Assembly: GCF_042657365.1 (NCBI RefSeq)
Contig: NZ_JBHSKT010000008.1
Location: 133,768-197,767 of the forward strand
Length of the DNA: 64,000 bases
Reading direction: 5' to 3'
Source: Adhaeribacter_A terreus
GTDB lineage: Bacteria > Bacteroidota > Bacteroidia > Cytophagales > Hymenobacteraceae
Shown: piece by piece, positions 43,364 through 52,290 of the stretch
Position numbering within the stretch: the first letter of the stretch is position 1
Layout of the letters: the number at the start of each line of letters is the position of its first letter
The notes under the pieces: generated by a model
What the model was told of the DNA's origin: nothing
Seen by the model: the letters and a program-made list of their open reading frames with translations, nothing else
The model's database searches: none
Made by a program: the position numbers and the translations under genes

Positions 43364-43673
43364 ACTTACTAAATAACTGATCAGATAGAAATATTATTGT
43401 ACAAAACCTGAGTATAAATTTTCCAAGTTTGCCGGGTGATGTGTGGTTATACGTATACCCTGAAAAAAGTCTAAGGGAAAAGCGAATTTTAAAAAATATT
43501 TTGACTCCTGGGTTGTAAAAGTGGTGAATTGGCAAAAAAGGAGGGTAGGTTGTAATTTTTAAAAAGTGAGAAGCACTAACCTTTTGTCTAAAACTGCTCC
43601 GTCAAAAATTAAACATAAAAAAACGACAACCCGTTTTCAGGCTGTCGTTTTTAAAATATTGTAAATAAATTAT
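43364..43673. other. Gap between the STAS and pdhB genes
   Basis: About 310 bp, AT-rich. It holds a bidirectional terminator at 43618-43652 and no gene, repeat copy or convincing promoter box that I can see. Confidence 0.5.
43618..43652. terminator. Bidirectional terminator
   Basis: AAAAACGACAACC and GGCTGTCGTTTTT pair around a short loop; A and T runs flank it. Confidence 0.85.
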
Positions 43674-44657
43674 TTACGCTTTCTGGTACATTACTTCTTT
43701 AATAGCCTTAACAGTACGCGCCACGTTCGGCAAAGAAGCCTCAATAAGGGTTGGAGCATACGGTAAAGGCACATCCATGCAGGTTACGCGCACTACCGGA
43801 GCATCCAGATAATCAAAAGCATTTCTTTGAACATTGTATGCAATTTCGGAAGAAATGGAGGCCAGCGGCCACGCTTCTTCTACCACTACCAGGCGGTTGG
43901 TTTTCTTCACCGATTTCAAAATGGTTTCAAAATCGATCGGGCGAACAGTACGCAGGTCAATTACTTCTACCGAAATATTTTCTTTTTGCAGTTCTTCGGC
44001 AGCAGCTAAAGCAACTTTCATCATTTTGCCGAAAGAAACGATCGTAACATCTTCACCTTCGCGTTTTACATCAGCCACGCCGATCGGAATGATATATTCT
44101 TCTTCCGGAACTTCGCCTTTATCACCGTACATCAGCTCCGATTCCATGAAAATAACTGGATCTTCGTCGCGGATAGAAGCTTTTAACAAGCCTTTGGCAT
44201 CGTAAGGGTTAGAAGGCACTACTACTTTAAGACCCGGGCAGTTTGCGTACCAGTTCTCAAAGTTCTGCGAGTGCTGCGAAGATAACATACCAGCGTTACC
44301 GGTCGGACCACGGAAAACGATAGGGCAGGAATACTGACCGCCCGACATCGACATCATTTTGGCAGCCGAGTTGATCACCTGGTCAATTGCTACCAGCGAG
44401 AAGTTGAAGGTCATGAATTCGATGATCGGTTTCAGGCCGTTTGCAGCGGCACCCACGCCAATACCGGCAAAACCAAGTTCGGCAATTGGAGTATCGATCA
44501 CACGTTTGGCACCGAATTCGTCCAGCATGCCCTGGCTAACTTTATAAGCGCCATTATATTCAGCCACTTCTTCGCCCATTAAAAACACACGCGGGTCGCG
44601 GCGCATTTCTTCACTCATAGCTTCCCGAAGGGCTTCACGAAATTGTATCGTACGCAT
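43674..44657 (-). CDS. pdhB: Pyruvate dehydrogenase E1 component, beta subunit
   Basis: The 327-residue subunit pairs with PdhA for the thiamine-dependent decarboxylation of pyruvate. Seen motifs: RTIQFREALREAMSEEMRRD, VFLMGEEVAEYNGAYKVSQGM, DTPIAELGFAGIGVGAA, and C-terminal VRVTCMDVPLPYAP. The start at 44657 matches family members; a further 34-residue upstream stretch lacks family similarity and is dropped. Genes for PdhA, E2 and E3 are not in this window. Confidence 0.94.
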   Translation of the reverse strand: MRTIQFREALREAMSEEMRRDPRVFLMGEEVAEYNGAYKVSQGMLDEFGAKRVIDTPIAELGFAGIGVGAAANGLKPIIEFMTFNFSLVAIDQVINSAAKMMSMSGGQYSCPIVFRGPTGNAGMLSSQHSQNFENWYANCPGLKVVVPSNPYDAKGLLKASIRDEDPVIFMESELMYGDKGEVPEEEYIIPIGVADVKREGEDVTIVSFGKMMKVALAAAEELQKENISVEVIDLRTVRPIDFETILKSVKKTNRLVVVEEAWPLASISSEIAYNVQRNAFDYLDAPVVRVTCMDVPLPYAPTLIEASLPNVARTVKAIKEVMYQKA

Positions 44658-44758
44658 TTCTAAATCTTGTTTTCTATCGAAAGGTAAAATTACGATAACT
44701 CTCGCAAAAACCAATTTTAGAAACGAATTATCCGCAGGTTTCCGTTGCTGAAAACACA

Positions 44759-44787
44759 AAAACGGTAGGGAAATAGCCTTAAAAAGT
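44759..44787 (+). repeat. 29-bp bipartite dispersed motif
   Basis: AAAACGGTA, 14-nt spacer, AAAAGT, between pdhB and the OmpA/TPR gene. Confidence 0.75.
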
Positions 44788-44795
44788 CTGCAACC

Positions 44796-46595
44796 TTATT
44801 TTACAGCTTCGCGGAAGACCGGAGTTTTCACATAAGCTCTGAATTCCGGATCGTCGATAGCTTTGGCCGTGAGGTTTTTTTCCAGCTGGGTGGCCTTTCG
44901 TAAATGCGTGGCTAGGTCGTTTTCCTGGTTGGTACGCGCCGCGATCACGGCCAGGCAATAATGCGCCAGTGCGTCGTTCGGTTTCAATTCTAAGGCTTCT
45001 TCGTAAAAGGTTTTCGAATCTTCATAATTGCCTTTCAGGGTATAAAGCAGCGCCTTGTTCATCAGGGTTTGGTAACCCGGCGCGGAATAAGCCAGGCTGG
45101 TAGTGGCATCGTCTAACTGCCCGATCTCAATTTCCAAAGCTGCTTTATCGGCGAAGATCTGTTGCAGCATTTCTACGCGACCGCCAAGTTTTATGGCATA
45201 ATCATAACTCCGCAAGGCCTCTAAATTATTTCCCTGGATATGATGCGCCGAACCAAGGTTATAAAAGAGTTGAGCTGTGGGGTTGCGGTGGCTGGCATAG
45301 GTTAAATTTACAATAGCTTCTTTCAGTAGTTTTTCGCGAATTTCTGGTTTTAAAGCTTGTTGCGCCAACTGAATGTAGGTAACACCCAGATTATTGAAAG
45401 CCTGCCATTTCATGGTGTTTTCGGCGGCTGCCTGGTAAATTTTGAGTTTTTCGGAAAGGAGAGGGGTTAAAGTAGCCGAATAACGCAGTTCTTCTTCGGT
45501 CAGTTTATCTGTATCGATTCGGTTTTCCACGATCTTTTTAGAAAGCAGGTAAATTTCTGAATCTTTCTTCTGCGGAATTTCATAAGTAACCCTTACATCG
45601 GCATAACGCAAAGTGGGGTACACGTAAAGTTGCAGGTATTCATAAGAATCGAGTTTGGCAAGCTGCCGTTCTTTTTCTTTAAAAGAAACGCTGCTGTTCA
45701 CAATGGTCAGGATCTCATTGATCTGGTCAGGAGAAAGAGCCGAAAGCTGTACCTGTTTCAGGAAACGATCCCAGTTGCGGACAACCGGCATAACCCGGAA
45801 TTTTACCGTTTTGCTGGAATTGGTGTACGATTTTACATCGAGTTCATGCTTGTAATATTTTTCCAGCGTTTGCGCCCGCCTTAGCGGCAACCGGAATTCT
45901 TTGCTGTCAGCATCTTCGGGCGAATGACCGGCGGTAATTTCTACCAGCGTGGTTTTATAATTGCTTTCGATCAGTTCTTTCAGAACCTCCATGTTCGTGC
46001 CCAGGTAATCGCGCAGTTTCGCTTCACCTTCATCGAAGTAAAACGTTAGGGTTTGGGGCTCCGAAACTCCTTTGCGATAATCATCGGGCGCCAGCGAAAC
46101 GGTGTTGTTCCTAACTACAAGTTTGGAAGTGGTAATTACGCCGCTGGCAATTTCAGTGGTTTTGCCGCGTTTTCCGGCCTTGTTTTCTTTGGCTGCAACG
46201 GGCGTAGCAAGTAAACGGCCGCGCGATTTTTCGGGCGTATATTTAAAGGAATACTGGCGGGTAATGGTTGGTTTGTCGTTTTCGTAAACAAATTCGCCGG
46301 TAGAGAAACGCATTTTTCCGATCGGTTCTACCAGCTTAGGGCCGTAATTGTAAACCAGATCGATGCTGTAAACCGGTTTTTTCTGAATGAGTTCTCTCGG
46401 TACCTGGGCTTTCACCTCGAAGAGCACATTTTCGCCGTTTACTTCCAGCACTTGGGGTACTACCGTAATTTTTTGTTCGGCCTGACCTTTTTTTAACACG
46501 CTGGAAACGCTGCAACCGCCAAGGCTGGTTGTGAGTATAATAGAGGCAATTGCGAGTGATAAAGAGTGCGCATTGCGCATAACGGAGGTTTGCAT
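44796..46595 (-). CDS. OmpA-like/TPR lipoprotein (hypothetical)
   Basis: The 599-residue protein has a lipoprotein signal ending at Cys28 (a start at 46580 would make it Cys23). A middle segment (TLTFYFDEGEAKLRDYLGTNMEVLKELI ... VEITAGHSPEDADSKEFRLPLRRAQTLEKYY) reads like an OmpA-type peptidoglycan-binding domain, though the usual GHTD motif is changed. The C-terminal third has TPR-like helices (LFYNLGSAHHIQGNNLEALRSYDYAIKL). Function unknown; it may tether an outer-membrane complex. Confidence 0.72.
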   Translation of the reverse strand: MQTSVMRNAHSLSLAIASIILTTSLGGCSVSSVLKKGQAEQKITVVPQVLEVNGENVLFEVKAQVPRELIQKKPVYSIDLVYNYGPKLVEPIGKMRFSTGEFVYENDKPTITRQYSFKYTPEKSRGRLLATPVAAKENKAGKRGKTTEIASGVITTSKLVVRNNTVSLAPDDYRKGVSEPQTLTFYFDEGEAKLRDYLGTNMEVLKELIESNYKTTLVEITAGHSPEDADSKEFRLPLRRAQTLEKYYKHELDVKSYTNSSKTVKFRVMPVVRNWDRFLKQVQLSALSPDQINEILTIVNSSVSFKEKERQLAKLDSYEYLQLYVYPTLRYADVRVTYEIPQKKDSEIYLLSKKIVENRIDTDKLTEEELRYSATLTPLLSEKLKIYQAAAENTMKWQAFNNLGVTYIQLAQQALKPEIREKLLKEAIVNLTYASHRNPTAQLFYNLGSAHHIQGNNLEALRSYDYAIKLGGRVEMLQQIFADKAALEIEIGQLDDATTSLAYSAPGYQTLMNKALLYTLKGNYEDSKTFYEEALELKPNDALAHYCLAVIAARTNQENDLATHLRKATQLEKNLTAKAIDDPEFRAYVKTPVFREAVK

Positions 46596-46724
46596 AGTTA
46601 GGGAGAAGCAAATATCGTACTAAGACGAACAAATTTCTTTCAGCCTACATACCTTTTTTTTTATATTTGGTTGGTTGACAAACGTGTTTTTTTTCGTTAA
46701 CTTAGTGTTTATTTTAGTTAAAGC

Positions 46725-46943
46725 ATGAAACGGCTCCAGTTTTTTATTGAATCTCAGGCTTTTGGCGTTTGTACGGCATTGGGCGAAAAATTAGGTTTTG
46801 CCACCGGAAGCGTGCGTTTATCTTTCATTTATTTGTCTTTCCTCACTTTCGGTTCGCCGGTAATTGTTTACCTTATTCTGGCTTTCTGGCTGAACCTGCG
46901 CAAAAGCATGCGCCGCGAACGCAGCACGGTCTGGGATTTTTAA
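46725..46943 (+). CDS. PspC-domain protein
   Basis: The 72-residue protein is a short PspC-type membrane protein: basic N terminus with the AFGVCTALGEKLG motif and one or two membrane segments (LSFIYLSFLTFGSPVIVYLILAFWL, about 32-56). PspC domains sense or signal membrane stress in other bacteria. The start ATG is preceded by an AT-rich leader and an imperfect TAnnTTTG-like box. A terminator follows at 47045. Confidence 0.8.
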   Translation: MKRLQFFIESQAFGVCTALGEKLGFATGSVRLSFIYLSFLTFGSPVIVYLILAFWLNLRKSMRRERSTVWDF

Positions 46944-46983
46944 TTAAATTTTTTAATGGCTTAATTGTTAAATTATTGTACCA

Positions 46984-47011
46984 AAAACGGTATGATTTAA
47001 GCTGAAAAAGT
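46984..47011 (+). repeat. Bipartite dispersed motif, 1-nt shorter spacing
   Basis: AAAACGGTA, 13-nt spacer, AAAAGT, between the PspC gene and its terminator. Confidence 0.6.
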
Positions 47012-47044
47012 CATTATCATTATTAAATTCATCAAGATATTTAA

Positions 47045-47083
47045 ATAAAAAAAGCTCCGTTTAATTTAACGGAACTTTTTTTA
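47045..47083 (+). terminator. PspC gene terminator
   Basis: AAAAAAAGCTCCGTT and AACGGAACTTTTTTT, one mismatch in the stem, with A/T runs. Confidence 0.8.
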
Positions 47084-47111
47084 TGATCTGATTAAAAAAA
47101 CGATCAACCAT

Positions 47112-48146
47112 TTAGCCATTAAACAATTTAGTAAAAGTCTTCCGGCCACGTACAAAATATTCCCATACAATGCTGCCGTTGTAAACACCTTTTAAAGCGT
47201 GAAACTCTTTTTTTATTGGTTGCAATCTCCTGCGTTGTTTCCAGTATTTCCGTTTATTGAAAACTTCCACGTGCGCTTTAATAATAGCTTCAGCATCACC
47301 GGTTTGTCCTGAAAGCAGGAATTTTACCGCCGAAACCCAATCGAGCAGCACCCGGATAAACAGTGTAGAAAAGAAGACGTTTGCCGGCAGGTTTTTATAA
47401 AGCAAAGCCAGACCGTTCCGGAAATTCAGAAAAGTTTTACGCGGATTTGATTTATGTAAGGTGCCGCCGCCCACGTGAAAAACTTCGCTCTGGCCACAGT
47501 ACATAATTTTATAGCCCGCATTTTGCAAACGCCAGCACAGGTCAATTTCTTCCATGTGTGCAAAGAAAGCCGGCTCCAGCCCACCGAGTTTATGGAACAA
47601 TTCTGCCCGCACGAACATACACGCACCCGTAGCCCAGAAAATTTCAGCAATATCGTTGTACTGGCCTTTGTCGGTTTCTAAAGTATCGAACAACCGCCCG
47701 CGACAAAAAGGGTATCCAAAATGATCGATAAAGCCGCCGCCGGCACCCGCATACTCCAGCGAATACGGCTCGTGAAACGCTTTGATCTTCGGCTGCACGG
47801 CGGAGATCTGCGGGTCATTTTCCAGAAGTTTTACAATAGGAGCAACCCAACCCGGAGTAACCTGCACATCGGAATTCAGCAGTACATAATATTTGGCTTC
47901 GATCTGTTTCAGCGCCTGATTGTAGCCTTCGCAGAAACCCAGATTTCCGGAATTCTGAATGATTTTTACCGCCTGGAAATTGGTGCGCACAAAAGCCACT
48001 GAATCATCCGTAGAAGCATTATCGGCCACAATTACGTCGCAATTCGGACTGTTTTGCAGCACCGAGGGTAAAAATTGTTCCAGGTATTTCCGGCCGTTCC
48101 AGTTCAGAATTACAATGGCAACCGGGTGTTCGGCTTTATAGACCAA
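47112..48146 (-). CDS. Glycosyltransferase family 2
   Basis: The 344-residue GT-A enzyme has AIVILNWNGRKYLEQFLPSVL at the start, the metal-binding region KYYVLLNSDVQVTPGW and the acceptor-side EEIDLCWRLQNAGYKI motif, like rhamnosyltransferase-type cell-surface enzymes. Substrate unknown. Its start overlaps the end of ybaB by 11 nt, a tight coupling that seems incidental in function. Confidence 0.9.
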   Translation of the reverse strand: MVYKAEHPVAIVILNWNGRKYLEQFLPSVLQNSPNCDVIVADNASTDDSVAFVRTNFQAVKIIQNSGNLGFCEGYNQALKQIEAKYYVLLNSDVQVTPGWVAPIVKLLENDPQISAVQPKIKAFHEPYSLEYAGAGGGFIDHFGYPFCRGRLFDTLETDKGQYNDIAEIFWATGACMFVRAELFHKLGGLEPAFFAHMEEIDLCWRLQNAGYKIMYCGQSEVFHVGGGTLHKSNPRKTFLNFRNGLALLYKNLPANVFFSTLFIRVLLDWVSAVKFLLSGQTGDAEAIIKAHVEVFNKRKYWKQRRRLQPIKKEFHALKGVYNGSIVWEYFVRGRKTFTKLFNG

Positions 48147-48471
48147 AGTTACTCAGATCTAAACCCGGAATATTAGGCATCATGCCGCTGGTTTGTTTTT
48201 TCAGCTCTTCCTGACCTTTTTCGCCGGCTTCATCCATGGCTTTATTTACAGCAGCAACCACCAGATCAGAGATCATTTCCGCGTTATCAGCTTTCAGTAA
48301 AGTCGGGTCAATTTCAATGCTTAGCAGTTTGCGCTGTCCGTTCGCTTTCGCCTTTACCATACCTGCACCCGCTTCGGCTTCTACGGTAATGTTTTTCAGG
48401 TTATCCTGCGCTTCTTTCATTTTGGCCTGGAGCTCTTTCATCTTCCCCATCATGCCCATCATATCAAACAT
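48136..48471 (-). CDS. YbaB/EbfC nucleoid-associated protein
   Basis: The 111-residue protein is the YbaB/EbfC type: N-terminal Met/Lys/Gln-rich helix (MFDMMGMMGKMKELQAKMKEA), then the central beta hairpin and dimer helix. Members bind DNA and often affect recombination or replication. No recR or dnaX lies beside it here. Confidence 0.92.
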   Translation of the reverse strand: MFDMMGMMGKMKELQAKMKEAQDNLKNITVEAEAGAGMVKAKANGQRKLLSIEIDPTLLKADNAEMISDLVVAAVNKAMDEAGEKGQEELKKQTSGMMPNIPGLDLSNFGL

Positions 48472-48590
48472 ATTTTAGATTTTTAGATTTTTAGATTTTT
48501 CGATATTCGATTTTTCGTTTTTTCGATTTTTTTCTTTGTTTTCAGATAATTCAATTGTCGAATAATCGAACTTCGAACAATCGAGAGATC

Positions 48591-50537
48591 TTATTTCACT
48601 AAGGTTAAAGTGCCTGTTTTTTCGTATTTCTTGCCGGTTTCGTCAATGGCGGTCAGGCGATAGGCATAAACGCCAATGGGTGCTTCTTTGCCGTTCATTT
48701 TACCATCCCAGCCTTTTTTTGGATCGTTGCTTTCGAAAATGATCTGGCCCCAGCGGTTCAAAATTACCAAACTAAAATTATTCTGAAAACGCCCTTTCAC
48801 TTCAAACACATCGTTCAGGCCATCGCCGTTTGGTGAGAAAGCAGTAGGAACGAAAATTTTCACTTCCTGCACAATCGTTTCGGTGTTCGAATAACTCACT
48901 TCGCCGAGGTTGCTTTGCGCTTTTATGCGGTAGCGGAGCACCTGTTCGGTATCGGAAAGTTTAGGAACTGCGAAGTTAAAAATACCACTTACCGGCTGGC
49001 TGGCTGTAACGTTGAAATTTGCATCCAGCGTCTCCAGAGTATATTCTACGGAAGTTCCTTCAAAGCCTTCGTACGCGTTCCAATCGAGCTTCAGACTGCG
49101 GGAAAGTTTATCCTGCAGGCTGGTTAAAACCACCGGACAACTTACATTGCTTTCCGTCGAAGCATTGTCGCAATTATCAGTATAAATGATCTTGTAGCAG
49201 GGTTTTTGTTCCCGGAAATTTTTGTTCGGGTCCTGAAAGTCAGGAGAAACGCTATTCAAAATGAATGAAAAACCGCCGCCGTTGCTGCTCCGGAAAACCT
49301 GCTGATTTTTCAAATTCGTAGTAGCTGGAATGCTGATGTTTCCGGTTAAAATGTTATCAGGCGTGAAGCTAGTTAATAGTTTAGCCGCAGCCGGAATGTC
49401 CGTGGAAATAGCCGTTACGCAAACTTCATTCGAACTCGAAAATGCCGTGCCATTTTCCGATACTTCCAGTTCGTAGCAGTAATTCAAACCGCAGGTAATA
49501 TCCGTATCTTCAAAAGTGTTTTGCTGTGTGCCGGCAGGCGTAAGGTTGATGCGCGGATTGCCGCCTTCACTACGGAAAAGCGTGTAACTAAAACTGCCTC
49601 CATTTGGCGTATTTCCTGCATAAGCCGGCCAGGAAATTACGTTCTTTTTATTCTGAGCCGTAGCCTGTAAAACTTCCGTGCAAATTACCGGCGAAGCTAC
49701 ATTCTGGCTACGCCCGCAATTATCGAAAACTCTGATCCGAAAGCAATTGGAAACGGTATTGTTGAAGCCGCTTAAAGTAAAAGTTTGCGTTGCACCGTTA
49801 GCCGGTTTTAACTGACTTTTTTGTGTGAAAACGCTACCGTTTTGCTGCTCCAAACTATACGTATAGCCGTTCTGCAAGCCATTTACGGTAAACGAAATTT
49901 CGCCGGAAGCACCGTTCCCAATTATATCTGCTTTCGAAATAATGGCTGCGGTGGGAGTAGTCGCCGGTGTCAGATTCTGTGAGGCAGAACCGCCGCAAAA
50001 TCCGCCGTTATACGTTCCGTTCAGGGTTACGGTATAAGCGCTGCTCTGACCCGGCACGTTGATCGTTTGCCCAGAAGTAACCGGGATGGGAGCATTGCTG
50101 CCAATGGTCAGTGTGTAATTATCGTAAGTTGCATCGGTTACCGTAATTTTTACCGAATCGTTGCCGCATTGCGTAGCCGTGAAAGTTGGCGGTGGTGTGG
50201 CTTTTACTACAAAAGTTCGTGGATTTTGAGTTCCCCCAGGGTTACTCGGATCGTTTATTAGCTGGGTAACGGTATAAGTGCCCGGAGTTGAAAAGGAAAA
50301 TGGAACTTGGGGAGGGTTTCCTATGAATTGAGGAGGCATTGTTTTATCATCCAGATCATAAAATTCTGCTCCGGTTTGCCCTCCGCAGTTAATGAATTGG
50401 ATTGGCTCATTTACGCAGAAAACGGTTACTTCCTGGCCATTGTAATACGCTTTAAATTTTTCCGGGCACCCTTGTGCATTAGAATTTAGATTTAAAAACG
50501 GTATTAAAATCAGCGCAAAAAGTAACCGGTTCAGCAT
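48591..50537 (-). CDS. Secreted protein with gliding-motility (T9SS type B) C-terminal domain
   Basis: The 648-residue protein has a signal peptide (about 1-21), several beta-sandwich or fibronectin-like modules (about 30-560) and a C-terminal type B sorting domain of about 90 residues (IFVPTAFSPNGDGLNDVFEV ... WDGKMNGKEAPIGVYAYRL ... TGTLTLVK). That domain directs export by the type IX system. The extracellular role is unknown. Bipartite repeats lie inside it at 49815, 49828 and 50495. Confidence 0.92.
   Translation of the reverse strand: MLNRLLFALILIPFLNLNSNAQGCPEKFKAYYNGQEVTVFCVNEPIQFINCGGQTGAEFYDLDDKTMPPQFIGNPPQVPFSFSTPGTYTVTQLINDPSNPGGTQNPRTFVVKATPPPTFTATQCGNDSVKITVTDATYDNYTLTIGSNAPIPVTSGQTINVPGQSSAYTVTLNGTYNGGFCGGSASQNLTPATTPTAAIISKADIIGNGASGEISFTVNGLQNGYTYSLEQQNGSVFTQKSQLKPANGATQTFTLSGFNNTVSNCFRIRVFDNCGRSQNVASPVICTEVLQATAQNKKNVISWPAYAGNTPNGGSFSYTLFRSEGGNPRINLTPAGTQQNTFEDTDITCGLNYCYELEVSENGTAFSSSNEVCVTAISTDIPAAAKLLTSFTPDNILTGNISIPATTNLKNQQVFRSSNGGGFSFILNSVSPDFQDPNKNFREQKPCYKIIYTDNCDNASTESNVSCPVVLTSLQDKLSRSLKLDWNAYEGFEGTSVEYTLETLDANFNVTASQPVSGIFNFAVPKLSDTEQVLRYRIKAQSNLGEVSYSNTETIVQEVKIFVPTAFSPNGDGLNDVFEVKGRFQNNFSLVILNRWGQIIFESNDPKKGWDGKMNGKEAPIGVYAYRLTAIDETGKKYEKTGTLTLVK
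49815..49856. repeat. Overlapping inverted pair of bipartite motifs inside a gene
   Basis: Minus copy 49815-49843 (AAAACGGTA...AAAAGT) and plus copy 49828-49856 (AAAACGCTA...CAAACT) share 16 bp around AAAACGCTACCGTTTT, within the T9SS type B gene. Confidence 0.7.
50495..50523 (+). repeat. 29-bp bipartite dispersed motif (inside coding sequence)
   Basis: AAAACGGTA, 14-nt spacer, AAAAGT; it covers the signal-peptide codons of the T9SS type B protein, on the opposite strand. Confidence 0.7.
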
Positions 50538-50540
50538 AAA

Positions 50541-52031
50541 TTAAAACGAAAGCTTAAAGTTATGAATGAAGTTTACCGAGTTTTTGATGTCATAATGCAG
50601 CACCCGGTCTTTGGTAACGAACGAAACTTTCTGGCGGTATGCTTCCAGCACAGAATTTAATTTCTCCGACGTTTTCAGAGGTTTCCGGAATTCGATGGCC
50701 TGCGATGCGTTGAACAACTCGATGGCTAAAATGCTTTCCAGGTTTTTCACCACTCTATAAGCTTTGGTAGCTCCATTAGAACCCATGCTTACGTGATCTT
50801 CCTGGCCGTTGCTGGAAACAATAGAATCTACCGAAGCCGGCGTGCAAAGCTGTTTGTTCTGGCTTACAATGCTGGCAGCGGTATATTGTGGGATCATAAA
50901 ACCGGAATTCAAACCGCTTTCCGAAACCAGGAACTCCGGCAGATCGCGCAAACCGGAAATTAACTGATAAGTTCTTCTTTCAGAAATATTTCCCAGTTCC
51001 GCTAGCGCAATGCAAAGCAGATCCAACGCAATCGCCAAAGGTTGACCATGGAAATTGCCTCCGGAAACGATCAGGTCTTCTTCCGGAAAAACGTTCGGGT
51101 TATCGGTTACAGAATTGATCTCGGTAGTAATTACGTCGTTCGTATAACGAATGGCATCTTTGCTGGCCCCATGCACCTGCGGAATGCAACGGAAGGAATA
51201 CGGGTCCTGCACATGCTTTTTCGGACTTGCAATCAGCTCGCTGCCTTCCAGTAATTCCCGGAAACGTTCCGCCGTTTGCAACTGCCCGGCATGAGGACGC
51301 ACTTTGTGAATTAAATGATTGAACGGATCTAACCGGCCGGAAAAAGCTTCCAAAGAGATCGCCCCGATCACATCGGCCATGTTCGAAAGATGATTCGCCT
51401 GCAAACAGCACCAAACGCCGTACGCGCTCATAAACTGGGTACCGTTCAGCAATGCCAGACCCTCTTTTGCTTTAAGTGAGATCGGTTTCCAGCTGAACAT
51501 ATCCAGAATGTCTTCACCTTTCAAACGGTAACCTTCGTAGTTCACCTCGCCCAAACCCAGCAGCGGCAAACACAAATGCGCCAGCGGTGCTAAGTCGCCG
51601 GAAGCACCCAACGAACCCTGCTGATACACCACCGGATAAATGCCACGGTTATAGAACTGCACCAGCCGCTCCACCGTTTCCAGTTGCACTGCGCTGTGGC
51701 CATATGCTAAACTTTGAATTTTCAGCAGCAACATGATCTTCACCACTTCCTGCGGTACTTCTTCGCCGGCGCCGCACGCATGGCTCATCACCAGATTCAC
51801 CTGTAATTGCCCCAGATTTTCCGGCGAAATACTTACTTTATACAGCGATCCGAACCCGGTATTAATGCCGTAAATCGGCGCATCCGAATTTTCGATCTTC
51901 TTATAAAGGTACTCGTGGCAATCCACAATTTTTTTCTTCGCTTCTTCGCTAAGCGCTAGAGTTTTTCCCTCAGATAGGATAGCGTTTATGTCTTCTAAAG
52001 AGAGTTCGGCAGTAGAGATATGGTGAACCAT
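50541..52031 (-). CDS. hutH: Histidine ammonia-lyase
   Basis: HutH removes ammonia from histidine to give urocanate. The 496-residue protein has the ASG tripeptide (about 143-145, in GSLGASGDLAPLAH) that forms the MIO cofactor, YGINTGFGSL near the N terminus, DNPNVFPEEDLIVSGGNFHGQPLA, and QEDHVSMGSNGATKAYRVV. Length normal. hutI is 42 kb away and hutU is not in the window. A bipartite motif lies at 51960. Confidence 0.96.
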   Translation of the reverse strand: MVHHISTAELSLEDINAILSEGKTLALSEEAKKKIVDCHEYLYKKIENSDAPIYGINTGFGSLYKVSISPENLGQLQVNLVMSHACGAGEEVPQEVVKIMLLLKIQSLAYGHSAVQLETVERLVQFYNRGIYPVVYQQGSLGASGDLAPLAHLCLPLLGLGEVNYEGYRLKGEDILDMFSWKPISLKAKEGLALLNGTQFMSAYGVWCCLQANHLSNMADVIGAISLEAFSGRLDPFNHLIHKVRPHAGQLQTAERFRELLEGSELIASPKKHVQDPYSFRCIPQVHGASKDAIRYTNDVITTEINSVTDNPNVFPEEDLIVSGGNFHGQPLAIALDLLCIALAELGNISERRTYQLISGLRDLPEFLVSESGLNSGFMIPQYTAASIVSQNKQLCTPASVDSIVSSNGQEDHVSMGSNGATKAYRVVKNLESILAIELFNASQAIEFRKPLKTSEKLNSVLEAYRQKVSFVTKDRVLHYDIKNSVNFIHNFKLSF

Positions 52032-52089
52032 TAGTTAATGTGCTAATTTTTTAATGTGCTAATGTGCTATTGATCGAAGGTAGTAAAAT

Positions 52090-52211
52090 AACCACCCCAA
52101 ACCCCTCCTTGAAAAGGAGGGGAGCTTTTTCGCAGGTGTAATTTATTTTAATTTAAATTTTCCACGTTTCCCGAAAGCTCCCCGCCTGGACAGGAGGGGT
52201 TGGGGGTGGTT
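52090..52211. repeat. ACCCCTCCT-type foldback
   Basis: Left arm 52090-52125 and right arm 52176-52211 are about 35-bp inverted copies of AACCACCCC...AAACCCCTCC; the middle is AT-rich. Located between hutH and hisS. Confidence 0.75.
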
Positions 52212-52290
52212 GATTTCAAGGCAGAGAAGAATGAATCAAGTAGCCAACTAAGTTCAAGCTAAAAACCTAAATCTTTTCTCCATCAAACTC

